A stretch of 64,000 nucleotides of DNA from Paenibacillus sp. HB172176 (lineage in GTDB: Bacteria; Bacillota; Bacilli; Paenibacillales; Paenibacillaceae). The notes beneath the pieces are model-generated. The model worked only from the letters and a program-made list of their open reading frames with translations, searched no databases and was not told where the DNA came from. The translations under genes were made by a program, and so were the position numbers. Location of the stretch: positions 201,988-265,987 of the forward strand of contig NZ_JAATHD010000007.1 in assembly GCF_011947265.1 (NCBI RefSeq), in the 5' to 3' direction. This document shows, piece after piece, positions 31,480-41,183 of the stretch. Positions within the stretch are counted from its first letter, which is position 1. Each line of letters opens with the position of its first letter.

Positions 31480-33096
31480 ATGAGAAAAAGAATCGTTATG
31501 GCGTTGCTTGCATGCATGATGCTGCTCGGCGCATGCAGCACCGGAAACAACAATGCGAATGAGAACGCATCCAAAGGGGAAGGGGCAAACGGTACAACGA
31601 AGAAGCCCATTACCTTAACGTTGTTTGACAAAAATGTGGGCGATCCGTTTACGAACCCTGTTGCGAAGGAGATTACAGAACGCACAGGTGTGTTTATCGA
31701 GATTCAGCAGCCTACCGGCAATCCGGACGAGAAGCTGAATTTAATGCTCGTCAGCGGAGACTTGCCTGATATTGCGCTAATTGACAGACGAGAAGCGACC
31801 TTGAACAAATATATTGCCGGCGGCGCTTTGATCCCGCTGAATGATTTGATTGATGAGTACGCTCCGAATATTAAAGAGCGGTACGGCGACGTGCTTTCCA
31901 AGAGCGTATATGAGGATGGCAAAAATTATTATTTGAACAACTGGTACGGCCTGGACCCGGATCCGAACTGGGCCATTAATATGCGCATGGATATTTTGGA
32001 GGAGTTCGGATACGGCGAGCGCGCTATGGCCGGAGATTCCTTCACTCAGGATGAATTTCTGGATTTGCTGCGCAAATTCAAAGAGAAATATCCATCGGTA
32101 GACGGAAATCCTTCGATACCGATGACAGTGAACGCCGATCATATGCCTACTATCGTTGGTTCATTCAAGGCGATGTATGGCATGAAAACGTACTATGAGC
32201 ATGATGGACGTCTGGAGTTTATCGTAAGAGATCCGCGTTATCTGGAAATGATCAAATTCATCAACACGCTTTATACAGAAGGTTTGCTTGACCGTGAATG
32301 GGGAATCAATAAAGCGCAAAATTATGAGCAAAAAACGTCCAGTGGTCGCGTGTTCGCAACGGCGGGCGGTATCGTGAACGAAGCCAACAGCGCGTTCCGC
32401 GCTCAATACGGCGAGGATACCGATAAACTGTTCTACGGGTTTAAAGTAACGGCCCCTGGCGTCGATCCTGCAGACACAACCTTTGGCCCCCGGAGCTCCT
32501 TGGGCTGGGACGGCGTTGGTATAACGGTCGCGAATGAGCATCCGGTCGAAACGATCAAGTTTTTGGACTTCCTGGCAAGCGAAGAAGGCCAGTATTTGCT
32601 GATGTGGGGCAAAGAAGGCATGAACTGGAATATGGAGAACGGCGTTCATGTGCCAACGCAAGAAGCTCTGGATGCCATCAGCGCCGATTGGGCGGAATTC
32701 TCGAAAACGACAGGCGCGCGCAAATGGACATGGATGATTCGCAATGGACTCGGCGAAGACGGCACGCCGTATGACTTAATGTTCCGTTACAACAGAGACA
32801 ACGTGAATCAGCATGCGCTGAAATCGATGGCAGGCTCCACTTGGGATACCGCGCTTTATGATGATCTCGGTCCAAAGGGCGGCACGCCTGATGCATTGAG
32901 CGAGCAAAAAATCAAGGATATTATCGACAATAGCTTCTCTAGTATGGTGTATGCCAATTCGCAAGATGAAATTGACGACATGTACAAAAAAATGATTGCG
33001 GAGTTAGACGCCAATCAAGCCGTGAAGATTGAAGATATTTACACGGCCAACTACAAGGCTCGCATGGATTTGTACAATACGGCCGAAAACAAATAA
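31480..33096 (+). CDS. Sugar ABC transporter substrate-binding lipoprotein, LplA type (importer 2)
   Basis: The 538-residue lipoprotein has a signal peptide with lipobox LLGAC (Cys19), an Asn/Glu-rich tether and a long solute-binding fold (PITLTLFDKNVGDPF, SGDLPDIALIDRRE, NYYLNNWYGLDPDP). The ribosome site is TAGGAGGG. It would hand an oligosaccharide to the two upstream permeases. The GH97 gene directly downstream suggests an alpha-galactoside or alpha-glucoside ligand, which is inferred. Confidence 0.9.
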   Translation: MRKRIVMALLACMMLLGACSTGNNNANENASKGEGANGTTKKPITLTLFDKNVGDPFTNPVAKEITERTGVFIEIQQPTGNPDEKLNLMLVSGDLPDIALIDRREATLNKYIAGGALIPLNDLIDEYAPNIKERYGDVLSKSVYEDGKNYYLNNWYGLDPDPNWAINMRMDILEEFGYGERAMAGDSFTQDEFLDLLRKFKEKYPSVDGNPSIPMTVNADHMPTIVGSFKAMYGMKTYYEHDGRLEFIVRDPRYLEMIKFINTLYTEGLLDREWGINKAQNYEQKTSSGRVFATAGGIVNEANSAFRAQYGEDTDKLFYGFKVTAPGVDPADTTFGPRSSLGWDGVGITVANEHPVETIKFLDFLASEEGQYLLMWGKEGMNWNMENGVHVPTQEALDAISADWAEFSKTTGARKWTWMIRNGLGEDGTPYDLMFRYNRDNVNQHALKSMAGSTWDTALYDDLGPKGGTPDALSEQKIKDIIDNSFSSMVYANSQDEIDDMYKKMIAELDANQAVKIEDIYTANYKARMDLYNTAENK

Positions 33097-33147
33097 ACAG
33101 AAAGTCGTCCAAGAAGTGAAATACAAATGGATAGGAGAAACGCAGCT

Positions 33148-35700
33148 ATGTGGAAACTATACTCGCCAAATCATACTGTCTGTCTAACGGTTTTTGAGAG
33201 TGCCGAGAAGGAATTAGAGTACGCCGTCGAGCGCAACGGCCAAGCGGTTATCGAGCAGAGCAAGCTTGGCTTTGAGAGCGATTTGGAAAACTTCACAAGA
33301 GCTTTCCGTTTCGTCAAGGAAACCCGTGCAATTGTTGACGAGAACTATTCGATACCGGCGGGCAAAAAAGCGGTTTACGAGAATCATGCGAATGAGATGA
33401 CCTTGGAGTTCGAGTGTGGAGCGTATACGTTTGTCTTGTGCGCGCGCGCTTATGACGATGGGGCGGCTTTCCGCTATCGAGTGCTGTCTGATGCAGAAAA
33501 ACCGATGAAGGTATTGCGTGAAGCAACCAACTTCAACCTGGCAGAGACCTACGACGAATTGTGGCTGCAGCATTGGGTCAGCAGCTATGAGGGCACCTAT
33601 GACCGTACCGGCTGGGAAGACAAACAAGGCAGAGATTACGGAATGCCAAGCTTGTTCCACGCCGAAAATGGCGGTTGGGTTATGCTGACGGAGGCGGAGG
33701 TATACAATACGGACGGCAGCTATTGCTCTTGCCATTTGCGCGGAGCCGGAGGGCGAACCATGTCCCTGGAATTCGCTCCGGAGGAAATGGGGAGACCGCT
33801 CTCCTGCAAACTGCCGTTCGCCTCTCCCTGGCGCGTCATTGTAGCGACGGACGATTTGAACGAATTGGTGAATACGACCATCAACTATAACTTGAATCCG
33901 CCTTCCGTAATGGAAGATACAAGCTGGATCAAGCCGGGGCGTTGTTTATGGGGTTGGTGGGAATATATGAACAGCGCTCAGCTGTACACCGAGCAAAAAC
34001 GTTATGTGGATTTTGCGGCGGGGATCGGATTCGAAGGGCTCACGGTGGATGCCGACTGGGATATAACATGGCTCAAAGAGTTGTGCGACTATGCCCATTC
34101 GAAAGGAATTGTCGTATGGCTGTGGAGCGCTATGCAGTATATCGACACCCCTGAAAAAGCGCAAGAGAAAATTCCGTTATGGGCAAGCTGCGGGGTAGAC
34201 GGACTCAAGGTCGATTTCTTCCAGAACGATTCTCAGCACACGATGGGTCAATACGAATTGATTGCCGCTATCATGACGGAACATCGGTTGATGATTAATT
34301 TCCACGGGGCAACCAAATGCATGGGCGAAGGACGCACCTGGCCGAACTTCATGACGGCTGAAGGGATTATGGGCATCGAACATTATATGTGGAGCGACAT
34401 GCCGAACGCTCGGCATAATTGTACCGTTCCGTTTACACGGAATGTGATTGGTCCGATGGATTATACACCGACCGGGTTTTCGAACAAAAACCGCAATACA
34501 ACATTAGGGCATCAAATGGCGCTTTCCGTCGTGTATGAATCAGGCGCTTCGCATGTGGCGGCTTCCATTTATTATTTGGAAGCATGGAAAGGAACCGATT
34601 TTTTACGCCGCATGAAGCCCGTTTACGATGAGGTAAAGGTGCTGTCCGGTTTTCCGGGTCATCATGCAGCCCTTATGCGTCGTTCGAATGAAGAATGGTT
34701 GATCGGCTGCATTACAGACGAAGCGATGATTCTGCGGCTGAAGATGGATTTCTTGCCTGAAGGCGAGTTTGAGGCTGATATCTATGAGGACGACTACAGC
34801 GGCGAATTGATGATGGTTAAGCGTATCAAAGTGACTTCCGCTGATGTAATCGAGCTTCCGCTTCTGAAAAGCGGAGGCGCCGGCATTTATATCGCCAAAC
34901 AAATTCCGGACCTGCCAACAGGCATTTGTTCCGGTTACATGAGTGACGCAAGAACGGAATACTTGGCAACAGCGGGACAAACGCGGCAAGGCAGCGAGCC
35001 TGTCGTTTATGACAATGGTCAGGAAGCCGCCTTGCTGAATGGCAGTATCGGGTTTGCAGTGAAAACAACGGACGCGCCTCAGACGATAAGACTGTTCTAT
35101 GCAGCGACAGAACCTTGGACACTGCGCGCAAGCGACGGCAGCAACAACGTGGAAATGGAGATGCCGCAAAGCGGCTCCAACAAAATATTCCTTGCCAAGG
35201 ATGTCGTATTTCCTTTCGCCGGCGGCGAGAGCGCTTTGTTCCTCGAGCGTATTGCGGGAGCTGTGCCTGCTTTGGAAAAGATCCATATTATTGATAACAA
35301 TCCGCAGAAGGAATGGTATATTCCTGTTGGAAAAGGCAGCCTGAGCGGCGGGGCGGAATTTGTTGCAGATGCCACAGGCGCGGAGAAGGTGACGGGCCTT
35401 GGCAATGGAGGCGAGCTTACGTTTGACTCGATTACGGTGCCTAAGGCTGGCTACTATTTAATGCGTTTTGACTACTGCGCAGGGGAAAGCAGAGACCTTA
35501 GCATTGAGCTTAACGGAGGCGAGCGCGCGTACAGAACAAATCTGCACAATACCGCCGGTTGGGGCTTCCCGACTTGGGATATCAGGGACCAGCGAGAAAT
35601 TCGCATCTGGATGCAAGCAGGCAACAATACGTTGCGTCTGTACAATGATCAAGGCCGTGGCGTTCATATATACGGTTTTGCGCTCATTGCAGACGAGTAA
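33148..35700 (+). CDS. GH97 glycoside hydrolase without signal peptide, with C-terminal beta modules
   Basis: This 850-residue protein is a paralogue of the secreted GH97 at 3469 but lacks any signal peptide, so it should act in the cytoplasm on sugars taken up by importer 2. The start is the ATG at 33148 after AGGAGA; the ATG at 33127 would place the ribosome site inside the gene. The GH97 N-terminal domain, barrel and C-terminal sandwich occupy about 1-590. Candidate nucleophile Asp356 (GLKVDF) and Glu405 (TAEGIMG) are 49 residues apart, as in the paralogue (400 and 449). Two further beta domains follow, the last (about 730-850) resembling a carbohydrate-binding module. Retaining alpha-galactosidase-type chemistry is inferred. 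Confidence 0.88.
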   Translation: MWKLYSPNHTVCLTVFESAEKELEYAVERNGQAVIEQSKLGFESDLENFTRAFRFVKETRAIVDENYSIPAGKKAVYENHANEMTLEFECGAYTFVLCARAYDDGAAFRYRVLSDAEKPMKVLREATNFNLAETYDELWLQHWVSSYEGTYDRTGWEDKQGRDYGMPSLFHAENGGWVMLTEAEVYNTDGSYCSCHLRGAGGRTMSLEFAPEEMGRPLSCKLPFASPWRVIVATDDLNELVNTTINYNLNPPSVMEDTSWIKPGRCLWGWWEYMNSAQLYTEQKRYVDFAAGIGFEGLTVDADWDITWLKELCDYAHSKGIVVWLWSAMQYIDTPEKAQEKIPLWASCGVDGLKVDFFQNDSQHTMGQYELIAAIMTEHRLMINFHGATKCMGEGRTWPNFMTAEGIMGIEHYMWSDMPNARHNCTVPFTRNVIGPMDYTPTGFSNKNRNTTLGHQMALSVVYESGASHVAASIYYLEAWKGTDFLRRMKPVYDEVKVLSGFPGHHAALMRRSNEEWLIGCITDEAMILRLKMDFLPEGEFEADIYEDDYSGELMMVKRIKVTSADVIELPLLKSGGAGIYIAKQIPDLPTGICSGYMSDARTEYLATAGQTRQGSEPVVYDNGQEAALLNGSIGFAVKTTDAPQTIRLFYAATEPWTLRASDGSNNVEMEMPQSGSNKIFLAKDVVFPFAGGESALFLERIAGAVPALEKIHIIDNNPQKEWYIPVGKGSLSGGAEFVADATGAEKVTGLGNGGELTFDSITVPKAGYYLMRFDYCAGESRDLSIELNGGERAYRTNLHNTAGWGFPTWDIRDQREIRIWMQAGNNTLRLYNDQGRGVHIYGFALIADE

Positions 35701-35718
35701 GAAAGAATAAACGCGAAG

Positions 35719-35758
35719 AGCCGGCTCCCAGAGGCATTGCCTTGGGGAGCCGGCTTTG
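35719..35758. terminator. Bidirectional terminator between GH97 and pectate lyase genes
   Basis: AGCCGGCTCCC (35719-35729) pairs with GGGAGCCGGCT (35745-35755) with an inner AGGC/GCCT arm. It lies between two convergent stop codons. The T-runs on either side are short, but the stem is very GC-rich. Confidence 0.7.
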
Positions 35759-35763
35759 TGGAC

Positions 35764-38700
35764 TTATCCTTGCGGCGGCATGAAGCCTATGCATCTCAGC
35801 ATGCGGGCGAGCATGGCCGCTGCCTCGGCTCTTGTCGCTTGCGCGGATGGAGCAAGCATGCCGTCCGGCGTGCCTTGCAGAATGCCGGCGTCAACAATTG
35901 AAGCCATTGCGACTGAAGCCCAGCCGCTGATTTGATCCGCGTCGGCGAACCTCGATAGGAGATTCGCTGTCGAGACAGGTGAAACGACACTCGCTTGCGA
36001 CAGAATCGGCAGCTGCTCAGCCTGGTCTGCGATCCATTGCAGCGCTCGGTCGATCATGACCGCCATCTGCTCGCGGGTAATGCTGTCATGGGGTCGGAAG
36101 GAGCCGTCCTCGAAGCCTTGCACGAGACCGAACTTCGCTGCCGAGCCAACCGTCGCTGAGAACCAATCCTCTTCAGCGACATCGAGGAAGGAGGCCTCGC
36201 CGCCCGCTAGCCCAAGGCTGCGCGTCAGCATTGCGGCGAATTCTGCGCGGGTAACCGGTTGCTGCGGGGCAAACTGTTCGTCCGCGACTCCGTTCACGAG
36301 CAGCATGGAGGCCAGTTCTTCAACATCGGCGCGCGCCCAATGTCCGGTCATGTCGGCGAATGACGCGTCTGCTTCGATCAGAGCATAGCTGCTGTTGCCG
36401 GTGCGAAGCAGGTAAGCGACCAAGCCGTGGGCAGCGTCATCCCCATTCGAAGCTTCCGCCCAGATCGTCGGCACGCCGACGAATGTGCCGGACGCTTCGT
36501 CGAAGTAAGCTCCTGTCGTTCCAGCGCCTGGCGCCGCGCCGTCAGGGAGCGGAATGAATCGCGATGCATAGCCGTTCAAGTTGTTCAACGCATGCTCCTG
36601 CCCGCCAATGGTCAGAAGAAGCGCGAATTCTACGGGAGGAGCGAGCAGCTTCACATTAGCTTGCTGCGCGGCTTCCTCCATCATGCTCGCCTGAGCTTCG
36701 TCTGCCTGCGCCATGCGAATGGTCAGGTATGGCGTATCCTCGGCGCTTGTACCTGCCGCGGTCGCACCTGCTCCAGTCGTGCCAGCTCCGCTCGCATCTG
36801 ATTCATCTCCCAATTCCGCAACAAGCGCGTCGAGATCAATCGACCCAAGCGGAAGCTCGTAGCGCCCAAGCGATGTTTTGAACCGAAGGGTAAGCGGCTC
36901 CAGGCCTGCCGTCTCACGGCTGCTCAGGATATCGGCAAGCTTCGGCAGCGGAAGCTTCACTTCAGCGTCCGAAGCATCGCCTTCTATGGCGAGCGTCAGC
37001 ACTCTTTGATTGCCTTTCAAGGCGGCCGCAGCGTTGCTCAACACATTCTCATCGAGTGTGGCGCTCTTGCTGATGCGTCCGCTCGAGTCTGTACGCGACG
37101 CCGTTGTTAATGGGATCTCTGCACCCTCAGTCGTGGTATTGAACGAAGGAGGCTGTATCACGGTCGAACCATTCGAGCCTGAGCCTGAGCCTGAGCCCGA
37201 GCCCGTGTCGGGATCGGTGTCCGGCTTGCCATAAATGCGGATATTATCAAGATAATACGTATTCGCTGAATTGTTATTAGCGGTGAAGGATTGAATCAGT
37301 CCAATGTTCGGAACCGCGTTGAACAGTCCGATCTGCTCCAGAGCAAGCTCGCCGTCGACATAGACATCCGCTTTGCCGGATGCCAGATTGGCGACGACAG
37401 CGATGTTGTACCATGTACCCGCGCTGTAGTCTGTCAGGAACGGCGTATAACCGTTGCTTGTGCGGAAGGCCAGGTTGCCGCCATTGGTCTCGATCGCGAC
37501 AGCCGCGTAGCTGTTGCTCGTGGATCCGCCGGCATCCTCCGAGCTCAAGCGGAACACCTTGACGGAGTTGGCTTTCTCCTCCTGCATGAAGTCGAACGTG
37601 ACGGCCGCAAGCTCCGTCTGGCTCTCGAAGCTCCGGTCGGCCAGCACGACACCCGAACGATCGTCGAAGAATTGCAGGCTCTTGTTGCCGTCGCCTGGCA
37701 CATCCGCAATCTGAAGCGTGCCGCTCTCCTCGCTGATCGTGTACTCCTCAGGCTTGCCGCCAGTCTCTTCGCTATCGAACGTATCCTCGGCGAGCAGCTT
37801 TAGATCGTCGATCGAGACGAGATCGACCAGCTTGGCGGATACCGCCGCCGTCGGCTCGCTCGCTCCAGCGTCATTCGCCGCAGTCACACGATATTCATAG
37901 GTCGTTCCCGCTGCTGCTGATTTATCCTCGTAGGTTGATTCGAACACGCGAGGAGCGATCACGCTGAATTCGCTTGAACCCGCGATTCGGCGCTGTACGC
38001 TGTAATAATCCGCGCCTCCATCATCCCAGTCGAGAATAATCTTCGTGGAGGCGCTTGTCGAGACGAGGCCGGAAGGCGCATTCGGAGCCGCTAGCTCGAA
38101 TGGAACCGCGCTGACGGCGCCCGATATCGCTCCTTCCCCAATCGCATTCACAGCCGAGACTTTATAGTAATATGTCGTTCCGTTCGCAAGCCCGGCATCC
38201 GTGTAATGAGCAGCCGTCAGCTCGGATGCAATCGCCGCGTAAGAGCCTTCTTCGGACTCGCTGCGATAGAGCGTATAGCTGGATGCCGCGGCCACATTGC
38301 CCCAGCGAAGCGCGACCGAGCCGTCTGCCGGATTGGCCTGCAGGCCGGAGACGACGGTTGGCGCGCTATCCGGTTCGCTTGCGAAGCTGCCCGTATAGTC
38401 GCTCGTCCGCAGCCAATTGGCAGCATCCCAATACAGCTCTCCAGCCCCGGCCCCAGAAGATGCATTCCCTAGCAGAGCAGCTTCTAATCCGCTCAGGTCA
38501 TCCGGCTGATAGAGATAAGGAAGCTCGCCGGATTCCGTATTCCAGTTGAATGCGATGGGCTCGGCTGGTCCGGGTCGGAGCGGATTCGTCCAATCGATCG
38601 TGTCCGGTGTGTCGCTGTCGCCCGTGTATTCGGCCTCGTCCAGCGAATAACGGACATTGATCGCTTTTATTTTGCCGGTAAACGTCGGGTCCAGATCCGC

Positions 38701-40767
38701 CTTCTGATTGTTGCGCAGCGGGTACAGCACATCATTAATAATACTGTCCTCGATCAGCAGCGCGCCGCCCTCCGTAGAGATTGCGCCATTGCTCGTTACG
38801 CCAAAATGATATCCGGCATCCGCGATGCCGAGAGCCATCTCAGGCGTAATCAGCTTGCTGGCCGCATGCGCTCCGGCATTGTCCACCACGAGATTGTAGA
38901 CATGCGCGTTGCCTCCGCGCAATCTCGGGATGCGATTCATCATATCCTTGTAGTAATTATGATGAAGCGTCAGCTCCAGCTGGCTGTTGTCGGAGGCGAA
39001 TTCCGACGAGCCGATGAGATGACCCTTCTTCTGCCCGGAAGCGATGGCGATAATCGCGGACTTGTCGAGGCCGGCATCCAGAAGATGCTGGTACATGGGG
39101 TATTTGTCCGGCAGTCGGTTCATCGCTTCGATCTGCTGACTGACCCAGCTGCCTTCGCTGCCATCGTCGCCGAGGAAGCGGCTCCAGGAAATCGTAATGC
39201 CGTTGCTGCCGCCCTTGGCGTCGACAACGCCGTCATACGCCTTGCCGAAGGTGCAATGATCGATCCATACCTTGCTGGTGGCATTCTCAAGCGAGATGTA
39301 ATCCCAGTCGTTGCGGTCGTAGTCGCCCTTTGTCGCTTCATCCCACTCCCAGAGCTCGTCGAAGGAGAGATTGCGAATGATGATATTCGAGCTCGCTTTG
39401 AAGACGAGCGAGGCGTGTCGGATCTCCGAGCCGTTGCGGGAGAAAATCGTCAGCCCGTTCGCGTCGCTCACGGTGATCTTGGTGGCGCTGGTCTGCAGCA
39501 GCACCGGGTGCATAAGCGGTTCATTATGCTTGCCGAACGGCGCTGTCCGCGCGGCCTCCGGAATCTCGTTCCAGCCGAGATCGAGGTCGTTCATAATCTC
39601 GATGACCTTGGCGCCGGAGTCGGGCTGCAGCGCAGCACTTAGATCCGTGGCGTTATACACCTTGCGGTATGCGGGATCATTTTCCTCAAGCACGCCGCCC
39701 CCCGTATTGTAGGCGGAGAAGCCGCCCAGTTCGTACAGGCCGGGCACGGTAAGGCCCGTTGGTGTTGCCGTCACTTGAGCCGACGCTTCGCCAAGGCCGT
39801 TGAAATTGCCGGCCGTCACCACAAAGTGATACGGCGTATCATTCGTCAGTCCGTCTATCGTGGCGGAGGTGACGTCAACATGATTCAGCAGCAGATCGTA
39901 AGGCCCGCCGTCCGTTGTTCCTCCCGACACCTGATAATAGGTCGCGCCGGTGACTGTGTTCCACGATAGATCCACCGCCTGGTCGCGGGCGACTGCCGTC
40001 AATCCGTCCGTTATGCCGGGCGGATTGTCGTCGATGGGGAGGGAGGCTGAATCGAACACCTCTTCGCCGTCAACCTCGAATGTAATATGGTCGAACACGG
40101 CAGAGCCGGTCGATACGGCGAGACCGACGTAGAACGATGGCAGATTGAGATGCGTGTAGTGACCGTTTAGATTATTATCGAAATTCGTGCGGGATACATA
40201 GTTTGTTCCATCCGTCGAATAAGTAAAGGCAAGATTATTGTCCGTTCGAGCGATTCTCACATAGACGGGTCCTTCCGGCGGGTCTAGAGCGACCTTGCCG
40301 CCGCCGGTGCTGTCAAGCCTCCTGTAATCTTTAACTTCAATGCCGCTTTTAGCATTAAGTCCCAGAGACACCATCTTGGCATCGGAATCAATGCCGCTCT
40401 TCACCATTAACGAAGCCCATGAGTTTGAACCAGTAAGATCGAAATCACTGATGCGCGCCGTGAAAACAAAGTCCTTGTCTCCTTCAATCGGCATGTAGGC
40501 GTAGGCGACGCTGTCGCCGCCTGAATCCATTTTGCCCCCTGGCGCATCCATGCTGAGCCGGTTGTTCACATACATCACCGTTGCATCCCCCGGATTGAGG
40601 CTATCCGATGCATACAGCTTGCTCGCGCTCCAGCCTTCGGGCAGTCCAACCGCCGAGATCGAATCCGTCGCGGCTATCGCCGTGCCTGCCCCTCCGAATA
40701 GTCCGGTCAGCAGCTGCAGGGACAGCGTCAAGGTCAGCGCCTTTGGCAGCCATCGTTTCTTGTTCAT
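35764..40767 (-). CDS. Giant S-layer-anchored pectate lyase (PL1) with FN3 and SLH domains
   Basis: This 1667-residue extracellular enzyme starts behind GCGGAGGTG and has a signal peptide ending TAIAA. Domains in order: concanavalin-like (about 35-240), FN3 (250-338), PL1 right-handed helix (342-735), two FN3 (about 800-975), concanavalin-like (about 990-1185), a Gly-Ser linker, an uncharacterised beta region (about 1200-1460), and three SLH repeats (about 1465-1525, 1522-1585, 1602-1660). PL1 marks are WIDHCTF near residue 500 and RIPRLRGGN near 610, the latter carrying the catalytic Arg; Asp residues around WIDH and VVDAK would bind calcium. It would cleave pectate at the cell surface. A promoter with a cre-like site precedes it. 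Confidence 0.92.
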   Translation of the reverse strand: MNKKRWLPKALTLTLSLQLLTGLFGGAGTAIAATDSISAVGLPEGWSASKLYASDSLNPGDATVMYVNNRLSMDAPGGKMDSGGDSVAYAYMPIEGDKDFVFTARISDFDLTGSNSWASLMVKSGIDSDAKMVSLGLNAKSGIEVKDYRRLDSTGGGKVALDPPEGPVYVRIARTDNNLAFTYSTDGTNYVSRTNFDNNLNGHYTHLNLPSFYVGLAVSTGSAVFDHITFEVDGEEVFDSASLPIDDNPPGITDGLTAVARDQAVDLSWNTVTGATYYQVSGGTTDGGPYDLLLNHVDVTSATIDGLTNDTPYHFVVTAGNFNGLGEASAQVTATPTGLTVPGLYELGGFSAYNTGGGVLEENDPAYRKVYNATDLSAALQPDSGAKVIEIMNDLDLGWNEIPEAARTAPFGKHNEPLMHPVLLQTSATKITVSDANGLTIFSRNGSEIRHASLVFKASSNIIIRNLSFDELWEWDEATKGDYDRNDWDYISLENATSKVWIDHCTFGKAYDGVVDAKGGSNGITISWSRFLGDDGSEGSWVSQQIEAMNRLPDKYPMYQHLLDAGLDKSAIIAIASGQKKGHLIGSSEFASDNSQLELTLHHNYYKDMMNRIPRLRGGNAHVYNLVVDNAGAHAASKLITPEMALGIADAGYHFGVTSNGAISTEGGALLIEDSIINDVLYPLRNNQKADLDPTFTGKIKAINVRYSLDEAEYTGDSDTPDTIDWTNPLRPGPAEPIAFNWNTESGELPYLYQPDDLSGLEAALLGNASSGAGAGELYWDAANWLRTSDYTGSFASEPDSAPTVVSGLQANPADGSVALRWGNVAAASSYTLYRSESEEGSYAAIASELTAAHYTDAGLANGTTYYYKVSAVNAIGEGAISGAVSAVPFELAAPNAPSGLVSTSASTKIILDWDDGGADYYSVQRRIAGSSEFSVIAPRVFESTYEDKSAAAGTTYEYRVTAANDAGASEPTAAVSAKLVDLVSIDDLKLLAEDTFDSEETGGKPEEYTISEESGTLQIADVPGDGNKSLQFFDDRSGVVLADRSFESQTELAAVTFDFMQEEKANSVKVFRLSSEDAGGSTSNSYAAVAIETNGGNLAFRTSNGYTPFLTDYSAGTWYNIAVVANLASGKADVYVDGELALEQIGLFNAVPNIGLIQSFTANNNSANTYYLDNIRIYGKPDTDPDTGSGSGSGSGSNGSTVIQPPSFNTTTEGAEIPLTTASRTDSSGRISKSATLDENVLSNAAAALKGNQRVLTLAIEGDASDAEVKLPLPKLADILSSRETAGLEPLTLRFKTSLGRYELPLGSIDLDALVAELGDESDASGAGTTGAGATAAGTSAEDTPYLTIRMAQADEAQASMMEEAAQQANVKLLAPPVEFALLLTIGGQEHALNNLNGYASRFIPLPDGAAPGAGTTGAYFDEASGTFVGVPTIWAEASNGDDAAHGLVAYLLRTGNSSYALIEADASFADMTGHWARADVEELASMLLVNGVADEQFAPQQPVTRAEFAAMLTRSLGLAGGEASFLDVAEEDWFSATVGSAAKFGLVQGFEDGSFRPHDSITREQMAVMIDRALQWIADQAEQLPILSQASVVSPVSTANLLSRFADADQISGWASVAMASIVDAGILQGTPDGMLAPSAQATRAEAAAMLARMLRCIGFMPPQG

Positions 40768-40797
40768 CTAGATGAATACACCTCCGCAAACAGTTTT

Positions 40798-40812
40798 TTG
40801 AAAACGCTTCAT
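40798..40812. promoter_or_regulatory. Imperfect cre-like site before the pectate lyase gene
   Basis: On the plus strand TTGAAAACGCTTCAT resembles cre but is one base short in the right arm. It lies at the predicted transcription start of the minus-strand gene, where a CcpA roadblock would repress. Confidence 0.4.
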
Positions 40813-40822
40813 TTCCAGTTTC

Positions 40823-40852
40823 AGTATAGACGGGCTGATGGAGGTGCCTCAA
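40823..40852 (-). promoter_or_regulatory. Candidate sigma-A promoter of the pectate lyase gene
   Basis: On the minus strand TTGAGG (40852-40847) is separated by 18 bases from TATACT (40828-40823). Transcription would start near 40816, with a leader of about 50 bases. Confidence 0.6.
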
Positions 40853-41102
40853 TAATCATTGCCACAGCAATAGCGGCGGAATACGGAAGCGCGGGCGCGA
40901 GGAGCGATAATCATCTGGGCTCCGAATGCTCATTAGCACAGATTGGAGCTTGAACGAGCGGGGTTTGGGGTATTTTTCAGAAAATGGACTGGCTAAACTA
41001 AGCATGACGAAATGACGATTCTATTTAATAGATAGCAAAATATACTGTTTCGCAATGATAGAGAGAGGATGCTCTCTTGCTGGTCATACGGTTATAGAAC
41101 CT

Positions 41103-41132
41103 CTGAAAAGGCGGCATACTGTATGGTATAGT
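41103..41132 (+). promoter_or_regulatory. Candidate extended -10 promoter of the pullulanase gene
   Basis: TATAGT (41127-41132) is preceded by TGG, an extended -10 motif, and by CTGAAA 18 bases upstream. The rest of the 416-bp gap between the pectate lyase and pullulanase genes (40768-41183) shows nothing else that I can name. Confidence 0.45.
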
Positions 41133-41183
41133 ACTAGCAAAATCACCTAGACTACTATTCTACTTAAAAAGGTTGTGAGGTTC

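Noticed and set aside
37165..37210. Short tandem repeat of GAGCCT/GAGCCC units
   Set aside because: It encodes the Gly-Ser linker of the pectate lyase and needs no other explanation.
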